Source of the DNA: Desulfuromonadaceae bacterium
Lineage (GTDB): Bacteria; Desulfobacterota; Desulfuromonadia; Geobacterales; Pseudopelobacteraceae
Reading direction: 5' to 3'
NCBI GenBank assembly: GCA_028712075.1
Contig: JAQTQX010000007.1
Location: 1 to 64,000, forward strand
Length of the DNA stretch: 64,000 nt
The position numbers and the translations under genes were made by a program. This document shows positions 9,710 to 16,611 of this stretch, one piece after another (within the stretch, counting starts at the first letter, position 1; every line of letters begins with the position of its first letter). The notes below the pieces were generated by a model that did no database searches, was not told where the DNA came from, and worked only from the letters and a program-made list of their open reading frames with translations.

Positions 9710-10543
9710 TCACAGCTGTTTCCTTTTTAATTCATTATGTAATTTTTGATAACCTTTGCTCGTGTCCTTATTGAAGTCAATATATGTCATCCCCGCTATT
9801 GCCAAAGTAGGACCAAGAACCTTCGCTTTTAACAAAAATACAGGGGTATCAACTTCTTGCGAGAAAAAAAATTCTTTAAGTGCCCATGGAGACCGTTTCC
9901 AAGATTCTGACAATACGCTCAAAGTCGCTGACGCCTCAATGATCACACTCTCTAATTCCAGGAAGAATTGACTGTGGTAGTCTCTATCACTTTCCTCGTA
10001 ATCCCAATAGGCATAACCATGTTCTTTGAGAAATAATTTGAGTGAAGCGACAAAATCCATATCATCTTCAGCATAACTTAAAAATGCATATCCTTTAATT
10101 TTGTTGGGTTGTTTTGGGGCTGGTGTAGTAGTGGTAGTGGTGGTCTGAGGATGTATTCCAAGTCCATTAAAAACAGATTCTAGACCATCTTTATATGACT
10201 GTCGGAAGTCTGCCCATTGAATATTTGCAATAAAAGTTGGCAACTCTGAGAGATCTACATCTTCTATTAAAATGGGGATTATTTTCCTGTTATTAGCTGC
10301 GTAAACATCACGCTCTGTGAGCACCCATTGAGACCTGAGTGAATGTCTACTGATAACAAATATGAGTATATTTGCATTATTGAGTCCGCGCTCAATCTCC
10401 CGTTGCCACTGCTGTCCAGGCATAATTTGTTCACGATCAATCCACACATGGACGCCTTGTTGCCGAAGATCCCCCGAAAGTCTGTCAACAAAAACAGCAT
10501 CATACCTGGAATAACTTATAAATACGGTATTAATAGAATTCAT
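9710..10543 (-). CDS. Tandem TIR-TIR protein
   Basis: This 277-residue protein carries two complete TIR domains. TIR-1 (about 5-125) begins TVFISYSRYD and has Trp73/Glu77 (QWVLTERD). A threonine run at 134-140 followed by PAPKQP forms a flexible linker. TIR-2 (about 149-265) begins GYAFLSYAEDD and has Trp220/Glu224 (PWALKEF). Both keep the W-x3-E acid expected for NADase activity. There is no sensor or transmembrane domain. The gene is AT-rich and lies 67 bases upstream of the TIR-caspase pair, so it may belong to that unit or be an independent system. The ribosome binding site is weak (GAGA). Confidence 0.8.
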   Translation of the reverse strand: MNSINTVFISYSRYDAVFVDRLSGDLRQQGVHVWIDREQIMPGQQWQREIERGLNNANILIFVISRHSLRSQWVLTERDVYAANNRKIIPILIEDVDLSELPTFIANIQWADFRQSYKDGLESVFNGLGIHPQTTTTTTTPAPKQPNKIKGYAFLSYAEDDMDFVASLKLFLKEHGYAYWDYEESDRDYHSQFFLELESVIIEASATLSVLSESWKRSPWALKEFFFSQEVDTPVFLLKAKVLGPTLAIAGMTYIDFNKDTSKGYQKLHNELKRKQL

Positions 10544-10622
10544 TTCTCTGTTATCCTGTTCTCATTGCTTCGTTAGGGTTAGAAGTGAACGCTGAAACAT
10601 TTACCTTGGCTACTTTACCGAG

Positions 10623-11555
10623 TCACCTCAAAGCTCGCTTTAATGAGGGAGAAAAATTGTAGACATGCACTCCTCCACCCATTTCCTTAGCGAGCTTCAC
10701 TAATCCATTATTCTCAAATAAATCCAAAATGTGATTTACGATGCGGATAGGTGCATGAATTTCTTCTGAAATAGACCGATTTTCTGATAAATCTTTATTC
10801 ACGAGAGCTACAACGACATTGCGCTTAACTTCTTCATAATTTTCTATATATGCTTTCGCATACTGATCCATTCCGTAAAGAGTAATTCTATAATGATAAG
10901 GTCCTGGGCCAAGGTGTCGACTCAATTCAATAAAGCCGTGTTGATCTAAAACCTCAAGTGCATCTTCCAGTTCGCTGGCAGGTATATCCGTTGAACTAAA
11001 TAAATCAGTAGGTTCCACTATTATTCGGTTATCTTTAATATCTGCTTCACAAGACATTTTTAAAATTAAGTTGTCAATTTTTGTAAGTCCAGGAATATCA
11101 AATAGTTGTTTTTGAATATATGATGGAGGAGACCCCAATGCAGGTTTTGTATTTTGACCAAATATTGAAGCAACTATTCTTTGAAAGCTATCATCATAGT
11201 TTTTTAGATCGTTTATTTTCTCCCATAATGTTGATTTCAAACTCTCTGGTACGTCACTATCATCAAGCACTACAGGGATAATTTTTGAACCTTTGTTCAA
11301 TTTTGCCATTATGCTTGCATTAAGCTCTTCTTTAACCCATGCCTTATTAACGCTATTACTTGACAAGACAATTATGATTGCACTTGCTTCCTTCAATCCT
11401 TCTTCAAATATTTTTTCAACAAGGCTATCACCTGGCAACATTTCCCACTTGTCAAGCCATGCATCAATTCCTGAATCTCTTAATTTACGTGCAAAATCCA
11501 ATACAAAACGTTCTTTATCCTCGCTTGCATGACTTACGAAAACCTTTGGATTCAT
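10623..11555 (-). CDS. TIR domain fused to winged-helix domains
   Basis: An N-terminal TIR domain (about 1-145 from ATG 11555) begins KVFVSHASEDK and has Trp73 with Glu76/Glu77 (AWVKEELNA). The C-terminal half shows two winged-helix-like segments (about 160-235 and 245-310; for example ISEEIHAPIRIVNHIL and a GGGVHVYNF wing). A DNA- or protein-binding sensor part is therefore likely (inference). ATG 11555 lies directly after a run of ten G that can act as the ribosome binding site. The same frame continues upstream through the G run to an ATG at 11594 that overlaps the preceding stop, which would add 13 residues including GGG. Expression from that upstream start would depend on G-run length. 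Confidence 0.8.
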   Translation of the reverse strand: MNPKVFVSHASEDKERFVLDFARKLRDSGIDAWLDKWEMLPGDSLVEKIFEEGLKEASAIIIVLSSNSVNKAWVKEELNASIMAKLNKGSKIIPVVLDDSDVPESLKSTLWEKINDLKNYDDSFQRIVASIFGQNTKPALGSPPSYIQKQLFDIPGLTKIDNLILKMSCEADIKDNRIIVEPTDLFSSTDIPASELEDALEVLDQHGFIELSRHLGPGPYHYRITLYGMDQYAKAYIENYEEVKRNVVVALVNKDLSENRSISEEIHAPIRIVNHILDLFENNGLVKLAKEMGGGVHVYNFSPSLKRALR

Positions 11556-11556
11556 T

Positions 11557-11566
11557 CCCCCCCCCC
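11557..11566 (-). repeat. Homopolymer run of ten G (minus strand) at the TIR gene start
   Basis: Ten consecutive C on the plus strand, hence G on the coding strand, end one base before the ATG at 11555. Runs of this length are prone to slipped-strand change. Here the run lies either in the leader, where it would set SD strength or spacing, or inside the reading frame if translation begins at 11594 or 11576. Confidence 0.75.
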
Positions 11567-11584
11567 TCGACCTCATTGTCCTAC

Positions 11585-12103
11585 TCAGCACCATAAAACC
11601 CTAACAGGGAAGGTTCGTATCAATACGATGGCATGTAACACCATGAAGACGTATGGCACGCCCTGCTCGATGTGACTAATTGGTCTGTACAATTTCGGAT
11701 TCTTTCCACGGCCCATCGCATCCCATTCTGCATCGTACGGGCTAATCGGTAGCCGCTTCTCGATCTTGTGGATGACAAGAAATTTCGCCGTATTGAGATT
11801 CCGATACGAAGTAATCAATGATTCCCAAAGGACTGACAGCGTTATGCCCGCGATAGCGAGGAGCCAAAGGTACTCTCCGGACTCCTTAGACGACAGGTAG
11901 CCGACGAATGCGAGTATTGCCGAGTTAACGCTGAGGAAATACGAGTTTGCAGTAGCTCGCCGACTGCTGATCCGGTCTGCCATCTCGACGTAAATCTTGT
12001 ACTGGTCGAGCAAGTGTGAGTACCACTTTTCGTTGTGCGGATATATCTGACCATCGGCTATCTCGTTGAAGAGTTCACTATTGTCAACCTCTGGATCGTC
12101 CAT
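11585..12103 (-). CDS. Three-helix membrane protein paired with a TIR gene (putative membrane effector)
   Basis: This 172-residue protein has an amphipathic N-terminal region (25-50, YKIYVEMADRISSRR). Two membrane helices follow (about 54-72 and 78-97), then a conserved cytosolic stretch (IHKIEKRLPISPYDAEW) and a third hydrophobic helix (about 149-166). The layout recalls the SLATT/2TM effectors found with nucleotide-signalling systems, though I cannot assign a Pfam family. The TIR-like gene stop is immediately followed by this ATG (TGAATG), so the two are coupled. I infer that the TIR product activates this protein to damage the membrane. It lacks the macro domain of type II Thoeris effectors. 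Confidence 0.7.
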   Translation of the reverse strand: MDDPEVDNSELFNEIADGQIYPHNEKWYSHLLDQYKIYVEMADRISSRRATANSYFLSVNSAILAFVGYLSSKESGEYLWLLAIAGITLSVLWESLITSYRNLNTAKFLVIHKIEKRLPISPYDAEWDAMGRGKNPKLYRPISHIEQGVPYVFMVLHAIVLIRTFPVRVLWC

Positions 12104-12493
12104 TCAGCGTTCTCCTCCGATCAGCGACTTCAAGTTGTCCCAAGACCACTTGTAAATTTTGTCGGTTGATTTCGCCTTAGTAGGCTTGGTGCAGGTTTTG
12201 TCCTTATATCCCCAGAGGAGGAAGTATTCCTTCTTCTCTTCCTGCGCAAGCTCAACCTCCGCAGATACGCCTGTGGCTGTGTGTGTCTTATCACCACACA
12301 GTACGCAGACAACGTCCACGGCACGAATCCTCTTGCGGGCCTTCTCCTTCCAGTCGCCAGTCATGTGCTCCTTGATCGACCAATCGGCAAGTTCAAAAGG
12401 TGAATCTTCGAGCTTAGACTGACCGACCAACAAGTCTTTTAGGCGTGCATCATTGTCATAATCAAAGCTAACAAATACTCTCTTCTTCGCCAT
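12104..12493 (-). CDS. TIR-like (DUF1863/ThsB-type) protein
   Basis: The ATG at 12493 has GGAGG 4 bases upstream and is preferred over the longer frame from 12511. The 129-residue product starts KRVFVSFDYDND and contains FELADWSIKE, RIRAVDVVCVLCG and GVSAEVELAQEEK (candidate catalytic Glu79). These are features of the DUF1863 TIR-like family containing Thoeris ThsB. The next gene starts on the base after this stop, so the pair is translationally coupled. The likely role is phage-triggered NAD processing to a signal for the membrane protein (inference). It clearly differs from the TIR gene at 9242-9643, so the island is not a simple duplication. Confidence 0.8.
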   Translation of the reverse strand: MAKKRVFVSFDYDNDARLKDLLVGQSKLEDSPFELADWSIKEHMTGDWKEKARKRIRAVDVVCVLCGDKTHTATGVSAEVELAQEEKKEYFLLWGYKDKTCTKPTKAKSTDKIYKWSWDNLKSLIGGER

Positions 12494-12535
12494 ACGTCCT
12501 CCGTGCCCCAAAGGTCTGTTATCTAACCAAAACGC

Positions 12536-13069
12536 TCAATACAGCTGCGGAGGATTGCCTTTGCTTTCAACTACACTTGCAACATATCCCTCCCACTTTC
12601 TGACGATTTGATCCCATTCGGGAGAAGCAAGATAATTACTTGTTGATTTTGAAAGGTCAAACTCTGGCATGAATGTTCCAATAACACCTTTCTCAAGCAC
12701 ACCGTCAGCTATTACGCCTTTCTCCTTGATGATAAGCACAGGTAAACCAATCTGAAACGCCATAGCAGGTTCGATGTGGGAATATGGACTTGTTAGCCAT
12801 TGTCCATTGAGACTTAAACTTTCTGGAGTGCCGGGCTTACTGCTCCCGTCATTTATCAATGCTCTTCGAAATGCGACTGTAATCAAACCGTTTGATTCCA
12901 TCATTAAACGGCGGATTGCTTTTAAAGGAGCATCCATATCATAGTCTGTTACGCCTAATGTTCTTGGTTCTAAACCACGACTTGCCAAATAAGCACAAAG
13001 TTCTTGAATAAAGTCTGTTTGCTCTTTCAAAAAAGGCTTCGGGTAACTAACAAAGACTGATGTTTTCAT
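12536..13069 (-). CDS. TIR/SLOG-like alpha/beta protein
   Basis: This 177-residue protein begins KTSVFVSYPKPF. It shows alternating strands and helices with ESNGLITVAF and a W-x(n)-E-x3-A segment (WLTSPYSHIEPAMAFQIGLP, Glu100) followed by a strand VLIIKEKG. The order and the acidic residue recall TIR or nucleoside-deoxyribosyltransferase/SLOG folds, but no family can be named with certainty. It is the first of the seven inserted genes. A GAGGG ribosome binding site lies 4 bases upstream, and a sequence TAATTGGAAT lies 17 bases upstream. It may be a sensor or nucleotide-processing component of the island; that is inference from neighbourhood. Confidence 0.6.
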   Translation of the reverse strand: MKTSVFVSYPKPFLKEQTDFIQELCAYLASRGLEPRTLGVTDYDMDAPLKAIRRLMMESNGLITVAFRRALINDGSSKPGTPESLSLNGQWLTSPYSHIEPAMAFQIGLPVLIIKEKGVIADGVLEKGVIGTFMPEFDLSKSTSNYLASPEWDQIVRKWEGYVASVVESKGNPPQLY

Positions 13070-13085
13070 AAATTCCCTCTCTTTA

Positions 13086-13095
13086 TAATTGGAAT
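13086..13095. promoter_or_regulatory. Second copy of TAATTGGAAT upstream of the TIR island
   Basis: The 10-base core of the hsdM palindrome is repeated between hsdS and the first inserted gene, just upstream of that gene's ribosome binding site. The flanks are less symmetrical (TATAATTGGAATATCA) than at hsdM. A shared regulator or a chance match are both possible. Confidence 0.25.
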
Positions 13096-13172
13096 ATCAT
13101 TCACTCCGCATCGGCATTAGTGGCAATTATGCTTTTATATGCCAATCTTTGACGTTGCAGCTACATTCATTT

Positions 13173-14297
13173 TTACAGCTCCCCCTTGAAGGCACGTTGC
13201 AGGAGGGAGTTGAAGAGGGTGTCAGTGACTTCTAACGATGTTCTCAGCTTACCTTTAGTATTTTCAAGGGCATGAACAAAAGATGCATACTGATTTTGTA
13301 GTTTCAGAGGCGGGCTGAACAAATGCAAAGATTTTATAGAGTCGAAATTCATCCCTGATTTCACTGCAGGCTGGTCAAGCTGTAAAAACTGCCTTTTACC
13401 GCCTTCGCTTTCCAAATATGCTGCAACGAAATGCGGGTTAAATGCTTTACTTAACCTGACCAGCGCAAGGTGCTGATTAATATGAGCGCCTTCTATTGCA
13501 GTTATCTTGTCAACAACAGCAGTCCTTCCCAAGTCAGCGGTGATACTGATTAGCAGATCGTTTTCTTGTACTTTAGTTCTGGCTGCCTCTTTATTGTCTG
13601 GCGGAGTCACATATTGAACATCGTTGAAGTGAAGCAACCCATTCTTAACATTTTGAATTCGTATAAACTTTCGTCCACTGTCACTGTAAAACTCCGCCCA
13701 GCCCCTTGACCCGCTGGTTAAAAACTCAATTTCATCTGACAAAGACTTAATTTCCCATCCCTTGGGATTCGTCACCGGATCGCCAAACATATCCAGAAAC
13801 ACCGAACGCAACAGTTCCTCAGTCAACTGGACCGCCTCCTGCCTCTTGCGCCGGATGGAATCGGCTTTGTCGAGGATGGCAGCGATACACTTTTGTTCGG
13901 GGAGTGGGGGGAGAGGGACATTTACACCATGAACGTTGTTACGGTTCAAGGTCGGCACTCCTGTGCCTTCTGAATACTTTTCTAATCCAAACGTGCTTAG
14001 CAGGTAATAGATGAATTTGGGATCATTCCCGTGAAAGTCTTTTACATATAGTGCTGTATTGAGGGGCCAATAGTCAGAGTTAACATAATGTACCTTGCCA
14101 ATAGATCCGCTTCGCCCAGTAATTACACCTGGGCCAGAAACTTTTGCTTCGTTATGATTTCCAACAGGACCATTTGCTGCAAAAATTGGGACATTCCCGA
14201 GACTACGATTTTGTACGGGCAAATCGTAACCACGCTGCAAAGTTGCAACTTCTATGAGAGGCTTAACAACCCATCCACTTTTCAATGAGGAAGTCAT
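13173..14297 (-). CDS. hsdS: Type I restriction-modification specificity subunit
   Basis: This subunit recognises the bipartite DNA target for HsdM/HsdR. The 374 residues hold two target-recognition domains (about 5-135 and 190-330). Each is followed by a conserved helix; the central one is PLPPLPEQKCIAAILDKAD continuing into RRKRQEAVQLTEELLRS, and the C-terminal one ends LLQRAFKGEL. The ATG overlaps the hsdM stop by four bases (ATGA), so it is translationally coupled. Length and repeat layout look intact. Target sequence cannot be read from the protein. Confidence 0.93.
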   Translation of the reverse strand: MTSSLKSGWVVKPLIEVATLQRGYDLPVQNRSLGNVPIFAANGPVGNHNEAKVSGPGVITGRSGSIGKVHYVNSDYWPLNTALYVKDFHGNDPKFIYYLLSTFGLEKYSEGTGVPTLNRNNVHGVNVPLPPLPEQKCIAAILDKADSIRRKRQEAVQLTEELLRSVFLDMFGDPVTNPKGWEIKSLSDEIEFLTSGSRGWAEFYSDSGRKFIRIQNVKNGLLHFNDVQYVTPPDNKEAARTKVQENDLLISITADLGRTAVVDKITAIEGAHINQHLALVRLSKAFNPHFVAAYLESEGGKRQFLQLDQPAVKSGMNFDSIKSLHLFSPPLKLQNQYASFVHALENTKGKLRTSLEVTDTLFNSLLQRAFKGEL

Positions 14298-15757
14298 CCC
14301 ACCATCCCCTTCAACTCCGCCAACTCTCCGGCAATCTCCCGCTCCAACGCCTCTAACAGGGCAATGACAACCTGCGGCGGCTCGTAGGACACTTCCTCAT
14401 GCTCCACCTTCTTGTAACGGTTGATGGAGAGATCATACTTGTTATCGCGGATCTCCTGCACCGGGACGAGGAATGATTTGGCGGTGCGGTCCCCTTCGAC
14501 TCCGCTCAGGGTACGAGAATGCCATTTCTCCAGCACATCGGGAATATCGTTCTGCTCCACCGGATTGCGCTTGTCATCCAGCGAGAAACCATCGGTCTGC
14601 ATGTCGTAGAACCAGACGTTATCCGTACCGCCGGAGTTGGTCTTGGTGAAGATCAGTATCCCGGTGGAGACGCCCGCATAGGGTCGGAACACGCCCGAGG
14701 GCATGGAGATCATCGCCTCCAGCTTGTGGCCATCCACCAGGATCTTGCGCAGGTCCAGGTGCGCCTTGCTGGAACCGAACAACACCCCGTCCGGCACAAT
14801 CACCGCACAGCGCCCGCCCGGTTTCAACAGCCGCAGCATCAGGGCGATGAACAGCAGCTCGGTCTTTTTGGTCTTGACCGTGCGCAGCAGGTCCTTGGCC
14901 ACGGTTTCCTCATCCAGCGACCCTTTGAAAGGGGGATTGGCCAGGATCAGCGTAAAGGCATCGGCAATGTCGCCGGCGCTGTTGGAGAGGGCGTCACGCG
15001 CCTCGATGGCCGGGTTCTCGACGCCGTGCAGCATCATGTTCATGCTGGCGATGCGCAGCATGGTGGAGTCGAAGTCGAAACCGTTGAAGAGCTTACCGTT
15101 GAAGTGGCGCTTCAGCTCTTCGTTGTGGAACAGGTCGGCATGGTTATCTCTCAAGTATTCACCGGCTGCCACCAGGAAACCGGCGGTACCGCAAGCCGGG
15201 TCGCAGATGATGTCGTCGGGGCGGGGCTGCATCAGCTCCACCATCATCTTGATAATATGGCGAGGGGTGCGGAACTGGCCGTTTCTCCCGGCGGTAGTCA
15301 GCTTGGAGAGCATGTACTCGTACAGATCGCCCTTGGTGTCGCGGTCCTCCATCGGCACCTGGCTGATCTGCTCCACCACCCGCTCCAGCAGACTGGGGGT
15401 GGGGATCATGAAGATGGCGTCCTTCATGTGCCGGGCGTAGGCTGTATCCAGGCCGCCGTGCAGGTTCTTGATGAAGGGGAAGACCTCCTGGCTGACCACG
15501 CGGAACATCTCCTCGGCTTCGAACTCGCGGAAGCGCGACCAGCGCAGATGATCCTGCCCTGCAGTGAAGATCGGCTCCTTGATCGGCTTGTTCAATCGAT
15601 TAGCCTGTTTCTCCCTGCCTGTGTGCAGGTCATCCAGCCGCTTGATGAACAGCAGGAAGGAGATCTGCTCGATCACCCGCAGGGGATCGGAAATCCCGCC
15701 GGACCAGAATGCATCCCATATTTTGTCTATCTTTGATTTGTTGTCACCGGTCAGCAC
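14294..15757 (-). CDS. hsdM: Type I restriction-modification DNA methyltransferase subunit
   Basis: This is the N6-adenine methyltransferase that protects host sites. I chose GTG 15757 (product starts MLTGDNKSKIDKIW, the usual HsdM beginning), with AGGAG about 10 bases upstream; the frame also allows a TTG at 15781. An N-terminal helical HsdM_N part (about 1-130) is followed by the methyltransferase core. The SAM-binding motif I is DPACGTAGFLV (about 186) and the catalytic motif IV is NPPF (about 273). Near the C-terminus a segment RTLSGVEGDRT is encoded by a sequence resembling a widespread short repeat (14490-14515), apparently inserted in frame. The coding sequence otherwise appears intact. 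Confidence 0.94.
   Translation of the reverse strand: MLTGDNKSKIDKIWDAFWSGGISDPLRVIEQISFLLFIKRLDDLHTGREKQANRLNKPIKEPIFTAGQDHLRWSRFREFEAEEMFRVVSQEVFPFIKNLHGGLDTAYARHMKDAIFMIPTPSLLERVVEQISQVPMEDRDTKGDLYEYMLSKLTTAGRNGQFRTPRHIIKMMVELMQPRPDDIICDPACGTAGFLVAAGEYLRDNHADLFHNEELKRHFNGKLFNGFDFDSTMLRIASMNMMLHGVENPAIEARDALSNSAGDIADAFTLILANPPFKGSLDEETVAKDLLRTVKTKKTELLFIALMLRLLKPGGRCAVIVPDGVLFGSSKAHLDLRKILVDGHKLEAMISMPSGVFRPYAGVSTGILIFTKTNSGGTDNVWFYDMQTDGFSLDDKRNPVEQNDIPDVLEKWHSRTLSGVEGDRTAKSFLVPVQEIRDNKYDLSINRYKKVEHEEVSYEPPQVVIALLEALEREIAGELAELKGMVG
14490..14515. repeat. Short repeat-like sequence inside hsdM
   Basis: The plus strand here contains CTTCGACTCCGCTCAGGG. This matches from memory a short element scattered through many bacterial genomes, usually between genes. 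In hsdM it encodes an extra-looking LSGVEG in a variable surface region between two conserved blocks, keeping the frame. Recognition is by eye only. Confidence 0.4.
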
Positions 15758-16113
15758 GTGGGTAGGACTCCTCAACAGCAAATGTAATTGGAATTACAGC
15801 AGGTGAAGAGTAGTAGCAGATTTGCGGCGTGTATTCCATGAAAAACTATGAATAATTGGCAGCTGATAATGAAAAATTGAGACTATCGTGCTGTCAAAAA
15901 TCTTCATTGTATGAGGATTTGACTCATTATAAATCTGTATGCTATGGTTCTGCGACTGCTACTCCCGTTTTCCATCCACCATCCGGCAACTGGCAGGCGC
16001 CCAACGTTGAATCATAAGTAGTATGAACAAACTTCCACACCAAAGGAACTTCGCGTATTTTACTCACCCGCTCATCTCACAAACCTGCTCCACCCCGCAC
16101 CCATGAACAGTGG
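15758..16113. other. Divergent intergenic region hsdM/tadA
   Basis: These 356 bases are AT-rich with no convincing gene. On the minus strand a perfect -35 hexamer TTGACA (plus-strand TGTCAA at 15892-15897) could serve hsdM, but the -10 candidates at 17-20 bases (TTTCAT, CATTAT) are poor. An AAAGGA motif at 16043-16047 precedes an in-frame ATT that may be the true tadA start. No tRNA or terminator hairpin was seen. Confidence 0.4.
15783..15798. promoter_or_regulatory. Palindrome upstream of hsdM (candidate operator)
   Basis: TGTAATTGGAATTACA is a near-perfect inverted repeat with 7-base arms and a GG centre. It lies 26 bases upstream of the preferred hsdM start. Its core TAATTGGAAT recurs at 13086-13095, 17 bases upstream of the first TIR-island gene. 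It could be an operator shared by the two transcription units; no regulator gene is evident nearby. Confidence 0.35.
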
Positions 16114-16584
16114 ATGAGGCGGGCGCTTGCCGAAGCTGATAAGGCCGCTGATAAGGACGAAGTACCGATCGGCTGCATTATTGTCAAAAACGGAAAAATC
16201 ATTGCACGAGGCCATAACCAGCGTGAAACGCAGCAAGACCCTGCTGCTCATGCCGAATTGCTCGCCATCAGAAAAGCAGCCCGCAAACTTGGCTCGTGGC
16301 GGCTGTTGGAGACAACTCTTTATGTAACACTTGAACCATGTACGATGTGCATGGGTGCAATTATCCTGGCTCGCATCCCTACAGTCGTTTTTGGCTGTTA
16401 TGATCCGAAAGGGGGAGCCGCCGGATCTCTGTTTGACTTGTCATGCGATCCCCGCCTCAACCACCGCGTCGAACTGGTGCCACGGATTCTTGAAACAGAA
16501 TGTTCCTCTCTGTTGAGTGTTTTTTTTACGGCGTTGCGCCAACGAAAAAAGGGGAGAACCATAACGCTCTCCCCCTCTGCATAA
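16114..16584 (+). CDS. tadA: tRNA-specific adenosine deaminase
   Basis: This enzyme deaminates A34 to inosine in tRNA-Arg(ACG). The 156-residue frame has the zinc site HAE (AAHAELLAI) and the PCxxC site (LEPCTMCMGAI), with substrate-binding TRETQQD-type and GGAAGSLFDL segments. The first ATG lies inside the conserved N-terminal helix: the codons before it read THEQW, matching the HExWM motif of TadA, but no ATG/GTG/TTG exists in frame before the stop at 16024. An ATT at 16057 with AAAGGA 9 bases upstream would restore the helix. Either a rare ATT start is used or the 5' end has been altered. It converges on lysC. Confidence 0.88.
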   Translation: MRRALAEADKAADKDEVPIGCIIVKNGKIIARGHNQRETQQDPAAHAELLAIRKAARKLGSWRLLETTLYVTLEPCTMCMGAIILARIPTVVFGCYDPKGGAAGSLFDLSCDPRLNHRVELVPRILETECSSLLSVFFTALRQRKKGRTITLSPSA

Positions 16585-16611
16585 AACAAAGATACTGTCC
16601 GTCTAAAACAA

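Noticed and set aside
10125..10142. GTA/GTG triplet run as a phase-variable repeat
   Set aside because: A triplet run cannot change frame; it encodes the Thr linker of the double TIR protein and only its length could vary.
14519..15736. Plus-strand open frame of 405 codons
   Set aside because: It is antisense to hsdM with His/Gln/Gly-rich composition typical of a reverse-frame artefact.
15940..16030. tRNA-like GTTGAATC segment upstream of tadA
   Set aside because: It lacks the GTTC T-loop, and no cloverleaf arms could be drawn.
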